A stretch of 64,000 bases of DNA from Microvirga calopogonii (GTDB lineage Bacteria; Pseudomonadota; Alphaproteobacteria; Rhizobiales; Beijerinckiaceae): contig NZ_QDGA01000013.1 in assembly GCF_003347665.1 (NCBI RefSeq), positions 1 through 64,000 of the forward strand, written 5' to 3'. Numbering within the stretch: position 1 is the stretch's first letter; every line of letters begins with the position of its first letter. The notes below the pieces were generated by a model. The model saw nothing but the letters and a program-made list of their open reading frames with translations. It was not told where the DNA came from and did not search any database. The position numbers and the translations under genes are program-made. Below are positions 17,088 to 25,589 of the stretch, piece after piece.

Positions 17088-18757
17088 GACGCGCCCCGAA
17101 GCGCAGCCGCGAAAGGCTCAACCTGCCTCCCGATGGCCGCTGGCAATCCCCCGTCGAGAAGTCGCTGCCCGAGAAGGCGGCCGGCATCGACGGTCTTGAA
17201 CCACGTGTTATCGGTCATGCACGCTGCCAAAGCCTGCCGCACGGCTCGGGCACCGAACTCGTCGATCAACTCGCCAATGGTTCTGCCTGCCGGTTGGGAA
17301 AACCGCCCCCGGACCTGGTCCACATATGAACGTTCACGGCCATCCCTTGCCTCGGCCGCCCAGGCTGGGACATCAACGAGCCGCTCCTCGGGCAACCACT
17401 GGGCGACGGCCTCCTCGATGTTGCAGGCGTCTTCCCAGACGAAAAGGTGACAGCCGGCGCCGAGGCGTGCGCGCCGTTCCGGAAACGTCACCTCGTTATC
17501 GAGGAAAGCGGCGCATCGAAGGCCGGCCGCGGCGAACGCCTCCACCCTCCCAAATACCTGCGGCTGTCCCCGCCCGTCGATGAGATGAATGCCAAGACGA
17601 TCAAGGGAGCCGCCCAGCAGAGGAGGCAGTAGGACTGACAACAGTCCAATCTCTGTCGGCCCTTCGCAGAACACGGGCAGTGGGCAAAGAAGCGCCTCAG
17701 GATCAGTTGCGAGGACCTTGTGCAGGTCAGGGCTGTCCAGGGCCACGATCTCCGTGCTTGGACCCATGCGCCAGACGGATCCTGCCGGCATCCGCGACAG
17801 GACAGCCGGCGCATGCGTGGTGAGAAAGGCGTGGCCGCGTTCACCTGACAGCTCAACGACGCGTTCAGCGGCAAGACGCTGCCGGTACGGTTCAAGCCCG
17901 CGTTCAGGCTCGTCGACGACGATCACTGGCTGGTCGAGTGCGAGTGCGGAAGACAGCTCCAGCAAGGCGAGGTGGCGGGTGCCGGTTCCCGACAATGCAA
18001 TTGGAACGGCCTCGGCGGGATCAGCTCCATGCAGGAGAGTTACCATTCCGGGCAGCGTCGTGCCGCCCGCCGGCGGCACGATGCCAAGGTGCAGATCTGT
18101 CGGAAGGTTGGCCCGCTCGAAGAGCGCGGCCATGCTCGCCACGCCCTCCTGTACGCTTGTGGGCAGTTCGAGGCTGCGGGACGCGACAGCCACCGCCTGG
18201 TGCAGCGCTGGACGGAAATCAGTCCGTCCGAGATATCTATCGAGGAGGCTGCCAGGCCCGACCCGCAGATCACGTGGAGCTCGGTCCTCTCCCGAAAGGC
18301 GTGCCAACGCGAACCGTCGGCGCAGGGCGACCGAGAAAGGTGGGCACTCCACCGTCTCCGTGGGCGGAACGATCTCGTGAAGGGCCTCCATGTCGGGTGT
18401 GCCACGCACCCGCACCACGATCACCGGTTCAGCGCCGTCCTCATCCGGGAGCGGGGTCACTTCCCCATTTCGCCAACCCTGAAGCAGCGGAGGGAAGCGG
18501 TCCGTCGCGAGAAGCCTCGGGTCCGGCACATTGATGACCGCTTTGATCTCAAACCCGTCGCCGACCCGACGTCCGTGGTAATCGAATTCGCTGCACGGAC
18601 CTGCCGGGTACGGTGCCAAGAGAAGCGAGATAGCGGCAAGTACCGTGCTCTTCCCGCTGTCGCCAGGTCCGATCAGACAGTTGACCCCGGGTTTCGGGTC
18701 CCATGTGAAATCGCTTAGACCGCGGTAATTCCTGATGGTGAGTCGTCGAATGTGCAT
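17084..18757 (-). CDS. OLD-family ATPase/TOPRIM nuclease, GajA-like
   Basis: A 557-aa overcoming-lysogeny-defect (OLD) family protein. The ABC-type ATPase has Walker A GPGDSGKS (30-37), a signature-like LSGTGTRHLALLEL, Walker B VIVVDEPERGLEP and an H-loop FLTTHAP. A TOPRIM nuclease domain follows (Glu in VFCEGPTEIGLL, acidic FLDNEVTF). I chose the ATG at 18757 (MHIRRLTIRNYRGL), the standard OLD N-terminus. In Gabija, GajA is a sequence-specific nicking nuclease kept off by nucleotides, with GajB as partner helicase. Transcribed after the HNH/zinc-module gene (135-base gap) and coupled to the helicase. Confidence 0.88.
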   Translation of the reverse strand: MHIRRLTIRNYRGLSDFTWDPKPGVNCLIGPGDSGKSTVLAAISLLLAPYPAGPCSEFDYHGRRVGDGFEIKAVINVPDPRLLATDRFPPLLQGWRNGEVTPLPDEDGAEPVIVVRVRGTPDMEALHEIVPPTETVECPPFSVALRRRFALARLSGEDRAPRDLRVGPGSLLDRYLGRTDFRPALHQAVAVASRSLELPTSVQEGVASMAALFERANLPTDLHLGIVPPAGGTTLPGMVTLLHGADPAEAVPIALSGTGTRHLALLELSSALALDQPVIVVDEPERGLEPYRQRLAAERVVELSGERGHAFLTTHAPAVLSRMPAGSVWRMGPSTEIVALDSPDLHKVLATDPEALLCPLPVFCEGPTEIGLLSVLLPPLLGGSLDRLGIHLIDGRGQPQVFGRVEAFAAAGLRCAAFLDNEVTFPERRARLGAGCHLFVWEDACNIEEAVAQWLPEERLVDVPAWAAEARDGRERSYVDQVRGRFSQPAGRTIGELIDEFGARAVRQALAACMTDNTWFKTVDAGRLLGQRLLDGGLPAAIGRQVEPFAAALRGAS

Positions 18758-18892
18758 GAGCCGCACTATGCAGGTGGCACTCACAAGCGACGATGGGTGA
18801 CCCCGCTGTATCCACACCATCCACAGGTGGTGCGCTCAAGATTAGCTCAACACGGCAGGCGTGCCGCCGTGAAAGAAGATGCGGCTGCTCAC

Positions 18893-20431
18893 TCAGCCTC
18901 CATAATCCCGATGATCCAACCGTTCGGCGAATCGTCGTTCTATCATGCCTTCCCCATCGCAGGCGCGACAATCTCCGCCGTCAGAACGCCCGCTGCCGCT
19001 GCAAATCGGGCATTCGACTGGCTGATAGTCTCTCACGTCAATTCGGTCCAAATACCGTCGTTCGATCTGTCCTTCCCCTCCGCAGGCGGGGCAGTCCAAA
19101 CCGTCGTGACGGCCTGAGCCTTCACAGACTGGGCAATCCGCTTGCTGGTAATCAGCAAGGTCGATTTTCGCCAAGTCGACCCGTTCGATGGTTCCCTCCC
19201 CGCCGCAGACACTGCAGTCGATCCCGCTATGTCGGCCGCTTCCCTCACAAACGGGGCACTCGACGTCCTGATAATCACGAACGTCAATCTTGCCTGCGTC
19301 GCGGCGGTCCATCCGCCCTTCACCGCCGCAGGCCCGGCAATCCATTCCTCCTCGACGACCCGATCCTTCGCAGACCGGGCAGTCAACCGTCTCGAAGTCC
19401 CTCATATCGAGCTCATTCGCCGTCCGCTGCTCGATTTGTTTTTCTCCCCCGCACACTAAACAGTCCATGCCGTTGCGGCTCCCTGAACCATGGCAGAGAG
19501 GACACTGGACCTTTTCGAAATCCCGCAGGTCAACGCGAGCCGCGGTGTGCTCGTCGATTTCGCGGTCGCCATGACAGACCGGGCAGTCGAAACCGTCATG
19601 TCGTCCCGTGGCGTCGCAGAGGGGACAGGCGACGAACCCAAAGGATGCGACGAACTCCGAGCGGACCGCCTTCGCGCGAAGCAACCGAACCTCAACGGAT
19701 CCCTGGGTTTCGTCGGCGATGAATGCCATGCCGGGCTTGATCCGCTTATAAGCCTCGTATCTCGGATCCATCTTCGAGACCGGAGCAAGATCTGGGATTT
19801 TCGCCAAGGTATCCCGGGCAACGGCTTCGACGGCCTCGACTTGGACAGGCGTTGTCGCTCCCTCAAGCGCCAGACTTAGCCTGTCGCACAAATCGAGGAC
19901 GTTGAAGAGCTTGCGGCTGAGGTCAGCCTGCATCTCCCAGGTCATGCGCTTGTAGCGGTGCAGCGTTTGCTTGAAATCCCTTACAAAGCTTGCGTTCTCT
20001 GGGTCAGGCCCGAACAGACCTTTGTCATAAGCTGTATGATGATTGCTGCAGAGCCAGAGCAAGTTCTCCGGATGGTTGTTCTTACTCGTCGCGACAGGGT
20101 CGAGATGGGCAGCCTCACACGTATCCCGATTGCTACGGCAGATCGCGCACTCTCCGTTTGCCTCCCGTTTGATCTCCGCCATGATCCCTGCTGGGATCGG
20201 AGGCCTCTGACCGGACTTGTGGGGCCATGGGGCCTTGAGCCAGTCATTGAAGCCCTCGACCTCGGCACGCTCGAACAGGTAGGCTCCATTCTCTTTGCGA
20301 GCGACCTTGAGCTTGCGATCAACGCCCTGCTTCGGCGCGTAGCTCACCAGCCATCGCAGGAGGTCAGGTGACAGTCCTGTGAGAACGGCAGCCTGATACT
20401 CGTTCAGGATTTCAGTCTTATTTGCGCTCAT
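18893..20431 (-). CDS. HNH nuclease with six DnaJ-type zinc modules
   Basis: A 512-aa protein with three parts. Residues 1-66 resemble an excisionase/MerR-type helix-turn-helix (TGLSPDLLRWLV, then YLFERAEVEGFNDWL). Residues ~85-140 are an HNH endonuclease: Cys95/Cys98, His109 (CEAAHLDP), Asn123 (PENLLWLC), Cys128 and His131/His132. A helical linker follows, then residues 267-512 are six tandem 41-residue modules, each with C-P-x-C-x-G-x-G and D-C-x-x-C-x-G like the DnaJ zinc domain. The ATG at 20431 gives the first folded segment. It is in line with the OLD/UvrD pair downstream and divergent from arsR. The combination is unusual; a nucleic-acid-degrading defence role is inferred. Confidence 0.8.
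   Translation of the reverse strand: MSANKTEILNEYQAAVLTGLSPDLLRWLVSYAPKQGVDRKLKVARKENGAYLFERAEVEGFNDWLKAPWPHKSGQRPPIPAGIMAEIKREANGECAICRSNRDTCEAAHLDPVATSKNNHPENLLWLCSNHHTAYDKGLFGPDPENASFVRDFKQTLHRYKRMTWEMQADLSRKLFNVLDLCDRLSLALEGATTPVQVEAVEAVARDTLAKIPDLAPVSKMDPRYEAYKRIKPGMAFIADETQGSVEVRLLRAKAVRSEFVASFGFVACPLCDATGRHDGFDCPVCHGDREIDEHTAARVDLRDFEKVQCPLCHGSGSRNGMDCLVCGGEKQIEQRTANELDMRDFETVDCPVCEGSGRRGGMDCRACGGEGRMDRRDAGKIDVRDYQDVECPVCEGSGRHSGIDCSVCGGEGTIERVDLAKIDLADYQQADCPVCEGSGRHDGLDCPACGGEGQIERRYLDRIDVRDYQPVECPICSGSGRSDGGDCRACDGEGMIERRFAERLDHRDYGG
18896..19633 (-). repeat. Six tandem 123-bp coding repeats (41-aa zinc modules)
   Basis: Six back-to-back units of exactly 41 codons end at the stop codon of the HNH gene. 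Each encodes two Cys pairs (CPxC ... DCxxC) ten residues apart, then a variable-charged arm ending in xxDxRDYxx or DFE. Modules 3 to 6 are the most alike (CPVCEGSGR), and module 1 is the most divergent (CPLCDATGR). The unbroken 41-residue period with diverged sequence suggests old duplication under selection. Confidence 0.85.
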
Positions 20432-20640
20432 GCCCAGCCCTGTCGCTCTCGCGGCGCTTTTTGGGATTGTTCCCCTTGCACGTGATGCATGCAGCGGTCC
20501 CTTGTCAACCGGCAGGCTCGGGCGTCCGGGGCTCAGGACCCGACCAGTCAACTGATCAACGTTTGCATTGGCGCACTGAAAAAACAGCGGTGCGATACAG
20601 GCTCCTGGAGCGTCCCGTACCCCCTTGCGCCCCTCAAATT

Positions 20641-20660
20641 ATGTCTATAAGTCTCGACAT
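20641..20660 (+). promoter_or_regulatory. Candidate ArsR-1 operator/promoter
   Basis: The 20 bases directly before arsR have outer inverted arms ATGTC and GACAT. A -10-like TATAAG (20646-20651) lies inside, with TTGCGC (20625) as a weak -35. Binding of ArsR here would block the arsR-arsC-arsC-acr3-arsH operon until As(III) is bound. Confidence 0.55.
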
Positions 20661-21017
20661 ATGGAATCAGAGAATGTCATTCTAGCGCTCGCCGCCCTAG
20701 CCCAGTCGACGCGCCTCGATGTGTTCCGGCTGCTGGTGAAGCACGAGCCGGACGGACTGCCCGCGGGCGACATCGCCCGCCATCTCGCCGTGCCCCACAA
20801 CACGATGTCCTCGCATCTCGGCATCCTCGCCCGTGCGGGATTGGTCCGCTCGGAGCGCCGGAGCCGTTCGATCATCTACCGCGCCGACCTCGCATGCTTC
20901 CGCGAGGTTGCGACCTTCCTGCTTCAGGATTGCTGCGGCGGCCATCCCGAGGTCTGCACCCCGCTGGTCGACGTTCTGACGCCGTGCTGTCCTCCCAAGG
21001 AGACCACCAATGGCTGA
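20661..21017 (+). CDS. arsR: ArsR-family As(III)-responsive repressor
   Basis: A 118-aa winged-helix repressor. The helix-turn-helix spans LPAGDIARHLAVPHNTMSSH, followed by the wing VRSERRSRSIIYRAD. The C-terminal cysteine cluster QDCCGGHPEVC matches the As(III) site of the A. ferrooxidans-type ArsR (Cys-Cys-x5-Cys), which differs from the E. coli-type site in the recognition helix. The ATG at 20661 sits directly after a dyad operator. First gene of the first ars operon; its end overlaps the start of arsC by 8 bases. Confidence 0.92.
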   Translation: MESENVILALAALAQSTRLDVFRLLVKHEPDGLPAGDIARHLAVPHNTMSSHLGILARAGLVRSERRSRSIIYRADLACFREVATFLLQDCCGGHPEVCTPLVDVLTPCCPPKETTNG

Positions 21018-21552
21018 CCGTCCCTACAACGTGCTGTTCCTGTGCACGGGCAACTCCGCCCGCTCGATCATGGCCGAGGGCATCCTGCGCAAGGACGGCG
21101 CCGGACGCTTCAACGCCTTCTCGGCGGGAAGCCAGCCAAAGGGCAGGGTCAACCCGTTCGCGCTCAAGGTGCTCGACAGCTTCGACTATCCCTCCGTCGG
21201 CTACCGCTCGAAGAGCTGGGACGAGTTCGCGAAGCCGGACGCGCCCGCCATGGATTTCGTCTTCACCGTCTGCGACAACGCCGCGGGCGAGGCCTGTCCG
21301 GTTTGGCCGGGCCAGCCGACGACGGCCCACTGGGGCATCGAGGATCCCGCCGCCGTCGAGGGGCCGGATATCGAGAAGGAAAAGGCCTTCGTCCAGGCCT
21401 TCAAGTTCCTGAAGAACCGGATCTCCGTCTTCATGGCCCTGCCGATGGCGAGCCTCGACCAGGTCGCCCTCACCCATCACCTGCGGGAGATCGGAAAGCT
21501 GGAGGGCGCAACGCCTCCGGCCGTCCTCCCCTTCGACCGCCGCCAAGCCTGA
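21010..21552 (+). CDS. arsC: Arsenate reductase, LMW-phosphatase (thioredoxin) type
   Basis: A 180-aa cytoplasmic reductase converting arsenate to arsenite using thiols. The phosphatase-like P-loop LFLCTGNSARSIMAE near the N-terminus holds the nucleophilic Cys, and further cysteines occur at VCDNAAGEACPVWPG, as in thioredoxin-coupled ArsC. Family length is typically 130-175. It overlaps arsR by 8 bases and is followed by a second, unrelated ArsC, so the operon carries both evolutionary classes of arsenate reductase. Confidence 0.92.
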   Translation: MADRPYNVLFLCTGNSARSIMAEGILRKDGAGRFNAFSAGSQPKGRVNPFALKVLDSFDYPSVGYRSKSWDEFAKPDAPAMDFVFTVCDNAAGEACPVWPGQPTTAHWGIEDPAAVEGPDIEKEKAFVQAFKFLKNRISVFMALPMASLDQVALTHHLREIGKLEGATPPAVLPFDRRQA

Positions 21553-21560
21553 GGTTTCCC

Positions 21561-21986
21561 ATGGACGTCATCATCTACCACAACCCGGATTGCGGCACGT
21601 CACGCAACACGCTGGCCCTCATCCGCAATGCCGGCATCGAGCCGCACATCATCGAGTACCTGAAGACGCCGCCGACCCGGCTCCTGCTGCGCCAGCTTGT
21701 CGACCGCATGGGCGTTCCGGTCCGCGACGTCATCCGCGAGAAGGGCACGCCCTACAAGGAACTCGGTCTCGACGATCCGGCCCTGACCGACGACCAGCTT
21801 CTTGACGCCATGATGGCGCACCCGGTCCTGATCAACCGCCCCATCGTCGTGACGCCCAAGGGCGTGCGCCTGTGCCGCCCATCCGAGGAGGTGCTCGATC
21901 TCCTGCCGCCTCAGCAAGGGGAATTCGTCAAGGAAGATGGCGAGCGCGTGGTGGACGAGCACGGCCGCCGCGTGGCGACCGTCTGA
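21561..21986 (+). CDS. arsC: Arsenate reductase, glutaredoxin type
   Basis: A 141-aa ArsC of the Spx/ArsC thioredoxin-fold family. The active-site Cys is in YHNPDCGTSRNTLALI (E. coli HNPACGTSRN), with the arginines of the arsenate pocket in INRPIVVTPKGVRLCRPSE. It uses glutathione/glutaredoxin, unlike the preceding ArsC. The ATG lies 8 bases after the previous stop with AGG just upstream. Third gene of the operon. Confidence 0.93.
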   Translation: MDVIIYHNPDCGTSRNTLALIRNAGIEPHIIEYLKTPPTRLLLRQLVDRMGVPVRDVIREKGTPYKELGLDDPALTDDQLLDAMMAHPVLINRPIVVTPKGVRLCRPSEEVLDLLPPQQGEFVKEDGERVVDEHGRRVATV

Positions 21987-21996
21987 AGGATCCAGC

Positions 21997-23064
21997 ATGT
22001 CCGTCTTTGAACGCTACCTGACCCTTTGGGTCGCGCTTTGCATTGTCGCCGGCATCGCCCTCGGGCACGTCTTCCCCGGCTTCTTCCAAGCCGTCGGCGC
22101 CCTTGAGGTGGCCAAGGTCAACTTGCCCGTGGCGGCCCTGATCTGGCTGATGGTCATCCCGATGCTGATCAAGATCGACTTCGCCTCGCTCGGGCGGGTG
22201 CGCGAGCACTGGCGTGGCATCGGCGTGACCCTGTTCATCAACTGGGCGGTGAAGCCATTCTCGATGGCAGCCCTGGGCTGGCTTTTCATCGGCTACGTGT
22301 TCAAGCCCTACCTGCCCGCCGACCAGATCAACTCGTACATCGCTGGCTTGATCATCCTCGCGGCCGCGCCCTGCACGGCGATGGTGTTCGTGTGGAGCCA
22401 TCTGACCAAGGGCGAGCCGCACTTCACTCTGAGCCAAGTGGCGCTCAACGACGTGATCATGGTGGTGGCCTTCGCGCCCATCGTCGGCCTGCTGCTCGGT
22501 CTGTCGGCGATCACGGTGCCGTGGGACACGCTGCTGCTCTCGGTCGTGCTCTACATCGTCATCCCGGTGATCCTGGCCCAGTTTCTGCGTTCGCACCTGA
22601 TTGCCCAGGGCGGTGAAGCGGCCCTTGCCGGCCTGCTGCGGATCCTGCAGCCGCTGTCGCTGGTTTCGCTGCTTGCCACCCTGGTGCTGCTATTCGGTTT
22701 CCAGGGCGAGCAGATCCTGGCGCAGCCCCTCATCATCGCCATGCTGGCGGTGCCGATCCTGATCCAGGTCTACTTCAACTCCGGGCTGGCCTACCTGCTC
22801 AACCGGATCGCGGGCGAGCAGCACTGCGTCGCCGGCCCCTCCGCCCTGATCGGCGCCTCGAACTTCTTCGAGCTTGCGGTGGCTGCCGCCATCAGCCTGT
22901 TCGGGTTCAACTCGGGAGCCGCCTTGGCAACGGTGGTCGGCGTACTGATCGAGGTGCCCGTGATGCTCTCTGTCGTCTGGATCGTGAACCGCAGCCAGGG
23001 ATGGTACGAGCGCGGCGCCCGGCAGACAGCTCCTTCTACACGGAGGATGCCCGCCGGTGAGTGA
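21997..23064 (+). CDS. acr3: Arsenite efflux permease Acr3
   Basis: A 355-aa inner-membrane arsenite exporter of the BART superfamily with about ten hydrophobic segments. The family features [17 protein letters not shown] (with the essential Cys) and [20 protein letters not shown] are clear. It expels the As(III) made by the two upstream reductases. The start at 21997 lies 10 bases after arsC; its stop overlaps the GTG start of arsH (GTGAGTGA). Confidence 0.95.
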   Translation: MSVFERYLTLWVALCIVAGIALGHVFPGFFQAVGALEVAKVNLPVAALIWLMVIPMLIKIDFASLGRVREHWRGIGVTLFINWAVKPFSMAALGWLFIGYVFKPYLPADQINSYIAGLIILAAAPCTAMVFVWSHLTKGEPHFTLSQVALNDVIMVVAFAPIVGLLLGLSAITVPWDTLLLSVVLYIVIPVILAQFLRSHLIAQGGEAALAGLLRILQPLSLVSLLATLVLLFGFQGEQILAQPLIIAMLAVPILIQVYFNSGLAYLLNRIAGEQHCVAGPSALIGASNFFELAVAAAISLFGFNSGAALATVVGVLIEVPVMLSVVWIVNRSQGWYERGARQTAPSTRRMPAGE

Positions 23065-23791
23065 CCTTCCCAACATCGATTTCTCCGTCCTCGACGTGCC
23101 GGACCTCGGTAAGCTGGAGCCACGGCGGGTGTCCACGCACCCTCCCCGCATCCTTCTGCTCTACGGCTCGCTGCGGGAGCGCTCCTACAGCCGCTTCCTC
23201 ACCTTGGAGGCGGAGCGCCTGCTCCGCCACTTCGGCGCCGAGACCCGGGTATTTGACCCGCATGGCCTGCCGCTGCCGGATGCCACCGCCAGCGACCATC
23301 CCAAGGTGCAGGAACTCCGCGACCTGTCGCTTTGGTCCGAGGGGCAGGTCTGGTGCAGTCCGGAACGGCATGGTGCCATGAGCGCCGTGATGAAGGCGCA
23401 GATCGACTGGATCCCGCTCGCGACCGGAGCGGTGCGGCCGACGCAAGGGCGCACGCTCGCCGTCATGCAGGTATCGGGTGGCTCGCAATCCTTCAACGCC
23501 GTCAACCAGCTGCGGGTGCTCGGGCGCTGGATGCGGATGGTGACGATCCCGAACCAATCCTCGGTCGCCAAGGCGTTCCAGGAGTTCGACGAGGCGGGGC
23601 GGATGAAGCCTTCGTCCTACTACGACCGCGTGGTCGACGTGATGGAGGAGTTGGTGAAGTTCACGCTCCTGACCCGCGACCGTTCCGACTACCTCACCGA
23701 CCGCTACAGCGCGCGCAAAGAGGCGGCGGAGAAGGAAGCTAGGCGTCTCGCCGCGGAAGCCATGAAGCACGAGGTCAAGGCGGCCGAGTAG
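23057..23791 (+). CDS. arsH: ArsH NADPH-dependent FMN reductase
   Basis: A 244-aa flavodoxin-like flavoprotein. The FMN-binding [16 protein letters not shown] and the [20 protein letters not shown] segment are diagnostic of ArsH. ArsH oxidises trivalent organoarsenicals to less toxic pentavalent forms. It is the last gene of the first ars operon, starting inside the end of acr3. The C-terminal tail is charged and helical ([17 protein letters not shown]). Confidence 0.95.
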   Translation: MSDLPNIDFSVLDVPDLGKLEPRRVSTHPPRILLLYGSLRERSYSRFLTLEAERLLRHFGAETRVFDPHGLPLPDATASDHPKVQELRDLSLWSEGQVWCSPERHGAMSAVMKAQIDWIPLATGAVRPTQGRTLAVMQVSGGSQSFNAVNQLRVLGRWMRMVTIPNQSSVAKAFQEFDEAGRMKPSSYYDRVVDVMEELVKFTLLTRDRSDYLTDRYSARKEAAEKEARRLAAEAMKHEVKAAE

Positions 23792-23869
23792 AACGGCCCG
23801 GCACACCAACTGGGCAACCTTGGCTTCCTCGCGGAGTTTTCCCGACAGACGTTTTCAGGAGCCAAGGCC

Positions 23870-24064
23870 ATGTCTGATCCGAAATCAGGAGACGATCACG
23901 CCCACAAGCCGAAGCTCAACCCCGGGGACGAAGCCGATTTGGATACCCCCGGGGCGGGTGAAAACATCTGCCGGGAATGCCAGGGCACTGGCAAGATCGG
24001 CGAGAAGGAATGCCCGATCTGCGGCGGGACAGGCATCGTCATCGAGGAGATCGGCGGCGCCTAG
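23870..24064 (+). CDS. Small DnaJ-like zinc-finger protein
   Basis: A 64-aa protein with a disordered acidic N-terminal half and a C-terminal CRECQGTGKIGEKECPICGG, i.e. one DnaJ-type four-cysteine zinc module. Such small proteins are common in alphaproteobacteria and uncharacterised. It lies 78 bases after arsH with its own upstream gap. The module resembles those in the HNH protein at 18893-20431, but it is shorter and belongs to a separate gene. Confidence 0.75.
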   Translation: MSDPKSGDDHAHKPKLNPGDEADLDTPGAGENICRECQGTGKIGEKECPICGGTGIVIEEIGGA

Positions 24065-24084
24065 GATAACCGCTGACCCCGTCC

Positions 24085-24477
24085 TCACCTTTCCGCCATA
24101 TGCACCAGCTCGTGGATCTGCGTGACGATGGTCGCCGCACGGTAGGGCTTCGGCACGAAGCGGCCAGCATCCGGGATCTCATCCGGCTGGGGCCGGGCGT
24201 ATCCCGAGGAGATCAGGAGCCGGACATGCGGCCAGCGGGCATGGACCTGCTCGGCGAGCTCCAGGCCGTCCATGGTCCCCGGCATGTGCACATCCGTGAA
24301 CAGCACCTGGACCTCCTCGGAGCGTGCCTCCAGTACCGCCATGGCGACGTCGGCGTTGGCCGCCTCCAGGACATGGAAGCCCGCCTCCTCCAGCTCGTCA
24401 GCGGCGGTCATGCGCACCAGCAACTCGTCCTCGACGAGCAGGACGACAGGCGGCTCGTTGCTTGCATCCTGTCCCAT
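24085..24477 (-). CDS. Single-domain response regulator
   Basis: A 130-aa CheY-like receiver with no output domain. Acidic pocket VLLVEDELLVR, phospho-acceptor Asp in VLFTDVHMPGTMDGL, Ser/Thr region LLISSGYA and conserved Lys in RFVPKPYRA. It is tandem with a second receiver; no histidine kinase is nearby. Likely partners are sensor kinases elsewhere (HWE/HisKA_2 type is usual for such alphaproteobacterial receivers). Confidence 0.88.
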   Translation of the reverse strand: MGQDASNEPPVVLLVEDELLVRMTAADELEEAGFHVLEAANADVAMAVLEARSEEVQVLFTDVHMPGTMDGLELAEQVHARWPHVRLLISSGYARPQPDEIPDAGRFVPKPYRAATIVTQIHELVHMAER

Positions 24478-24478
24478 G

Positions 24479-24877
24479 TCACGTCACCGGCGGCTGCGGG
24501 TCATGGATGGCCTTCTCGGCCTGGACCAGCACATCGAGGCCGCGCCACGGCTTCGGCATGAAGGTTACGCACTCCGGCAACTCCTCGGACACTGCGCCGG
24601 GATCGCCAGAAGTGAGCACGACCCTGACCGTCGGCCAGAGCTTGCACGCGGCCTTGGCGAGCTGGACCCCGTCCATCTCGCCGGGCAGGCGGACGTCGGC
24701 AAACATCATCGCCACCTCGCCCCCACGGTCCTGGAGGCAGTCCAGGGCGGCTTCCGCGCTCTCGACCTCCACCACGTCGAGAGGAGTTTCCTCCAGCAGG
24801 ACGGCCGCGAGCGCCCGAACGTCGGGATCATCCTCGACGATCAGCGCCAGGTGCGGTTCAGGATGCAGGGCGGTCAT
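24479..24877 (-). CDS. Single-domain response regulator
   Basis: A 132-aa receiver domain: ALIVEDDPDVRALA, Asp in MMFADVRLPGEMDGV, VVLTSGDPG and Lys in TFMPKPWRG. The ATG at 24877 is chosen because the upstream frame is not protein-like; it overlaps the end of the upstream NepR-like gene by 20 bases. One base separates it from the downstream receiver gene, so the three form one minus-strand unit. Confidence 0.88.
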   Translation of the reverse strand: MTALHPEPHLALIVEDDPDVRALAAVLLEETPLDVVEVESAEAALDCLQDRGGEVAMMFADVRLPGEMDGVQLAKAACKLWPTVRVVLTSGDPGAVSEELPECVTFMPKPWRGLDVLVQAEKAIHDPQPPVT

Positions 24878-25055
24878 GGTCGGCTCTCCCGATTTCCATC
24901 TGCCGCAGGATGGCAACGAGTGGGTCCGGGATGGGAGCATCGAGCACGTCCCGGTAAGTCTCGGCGAAGGCGCGGGCGATCATGAAGGTGGCGACATCCG
25001 GATGGAGGTCGTTGACATGGGGCAGGCGCACGTCGCCTGAGGCGTCGTGGGACAT
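24858..25055 (-). CDS. Small NepR-like protein
   Basis: A 65-aa protein whose C-terminal half (FAETYRDVLDAPIPDPLVAI, then LRQMEIG) follows the NepR anti-sigma pattern (YDDVVNEPVPDRLLDLLRQL). In the general stress response of alphaproteobacteria NepR binds EcfG sigma factors and is released by PhyR. Here no sigma factor or PhyR is adjacent, only two receivers. The ATG at 25055 has AAGGAG upstream. The NepR relation is suggestive, not proven. Confidence 0.6.
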   Translation of the reverse strand: MSHDASGDVRLPHVNDLHPDVATFMIARAFAETYRDVLDAPIPDPLVAILRQMEIGRADHDRPAS

Positions 25056-25193
25056 CGGCACTCTCCTTGGGTACTGGTCTGGCGGGCCCGTCGCGGCGAC
25101 TCAGGCCGCCTGCGGGTTATCACAGGTTAGTGAGGGGAACCGCGGACCCGGGGATGGGTTTCAGCGTGGCGGCAAAATGTCCATGTGCCGCAA

Positions 25194-25219
25194 GGTATTT
25201 CGGTAATTTTGGAAATACC
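25194..25219 (+). promoter_or_regulatory. ArsR-2 operator copy 1
   Basis: Perfect 8-bp arms GGTATTTC and GAAATACC separated by 10 bases (GGTAATTTTG), 38 bases before arsR2. The same arms and spacing recur at 25590-25615, so this is very likely the binding site of the ArsR-family regulator. Confidence 0.75.
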
Positions 25220-25257
25220 ACTTGACGGCTGACGCGAGCAAGTTCATCGTTATTTCC

Positions 25258-25575
25258 ATGAACGTCGAACAAGCAGCCAAGCAGCTCGAAGCGCTCGGGA
25301 ACTCCACCCGCCTCCAGGTCTACCGCACGCTGGTGCGCGCCGGCGAGGCGGGCCTGCCCGTCGGGCAGATCCAGGAGCGCCTCGGTATCCCGGCTTCGAC
25401 GCTCTCGCATCACCTTCAGCGGCTCCTGCTGACAGGACTGGTGACGCAGGAGCGGCAGGCCACGACCCTGATCTGCCGGGCCAGCTACCCGGCGATGAAT
25501 GGCCTGATTGGCTTCCTCGCCGACGAATGTTGCGCCGACGCCGGATGCGGAGCCCAGGCGGAGAACGCCGCCTGA
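25258..25575 (+). CDS. arsR: Second ArsR-family repressor
   Basis: A 105-aa winged-helix repressor (LEALGNSTRLQVYRTLVRAG, recognition region LGIPASTLSHHLQRL, wing TQERQATTLICRA). The C-terminal ECCADAGCG gives a Cys-Cys-x4-Cys cluster near the end, again suggesting As(III) or another thiophilic ligand. The ATG at 25258 lies after an 8-10-8 inverted repeat. It opens a second unit containing a DUF1127 protein, a flavoprotein and an MFS exporter, and should regulate itself and that unit. Confidence 0.88.
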   Translation: MNVEQAAKQLEALGNSTRLQVYRTLVRAGEAGLPVGQIQERLGIPASTLSHHLQRLLLTGLVTQERQATTLICRASYPAMNGLIGFLADECCADAGCGAQAENAA

Positions 25576-25589
25576 CCATTTTTTTGCCT

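Noticed and set aside
24085-24477. Receivers as part of a full two-component system
   Set aside because: No histidine kinase or output-domain regulator lies within the window.
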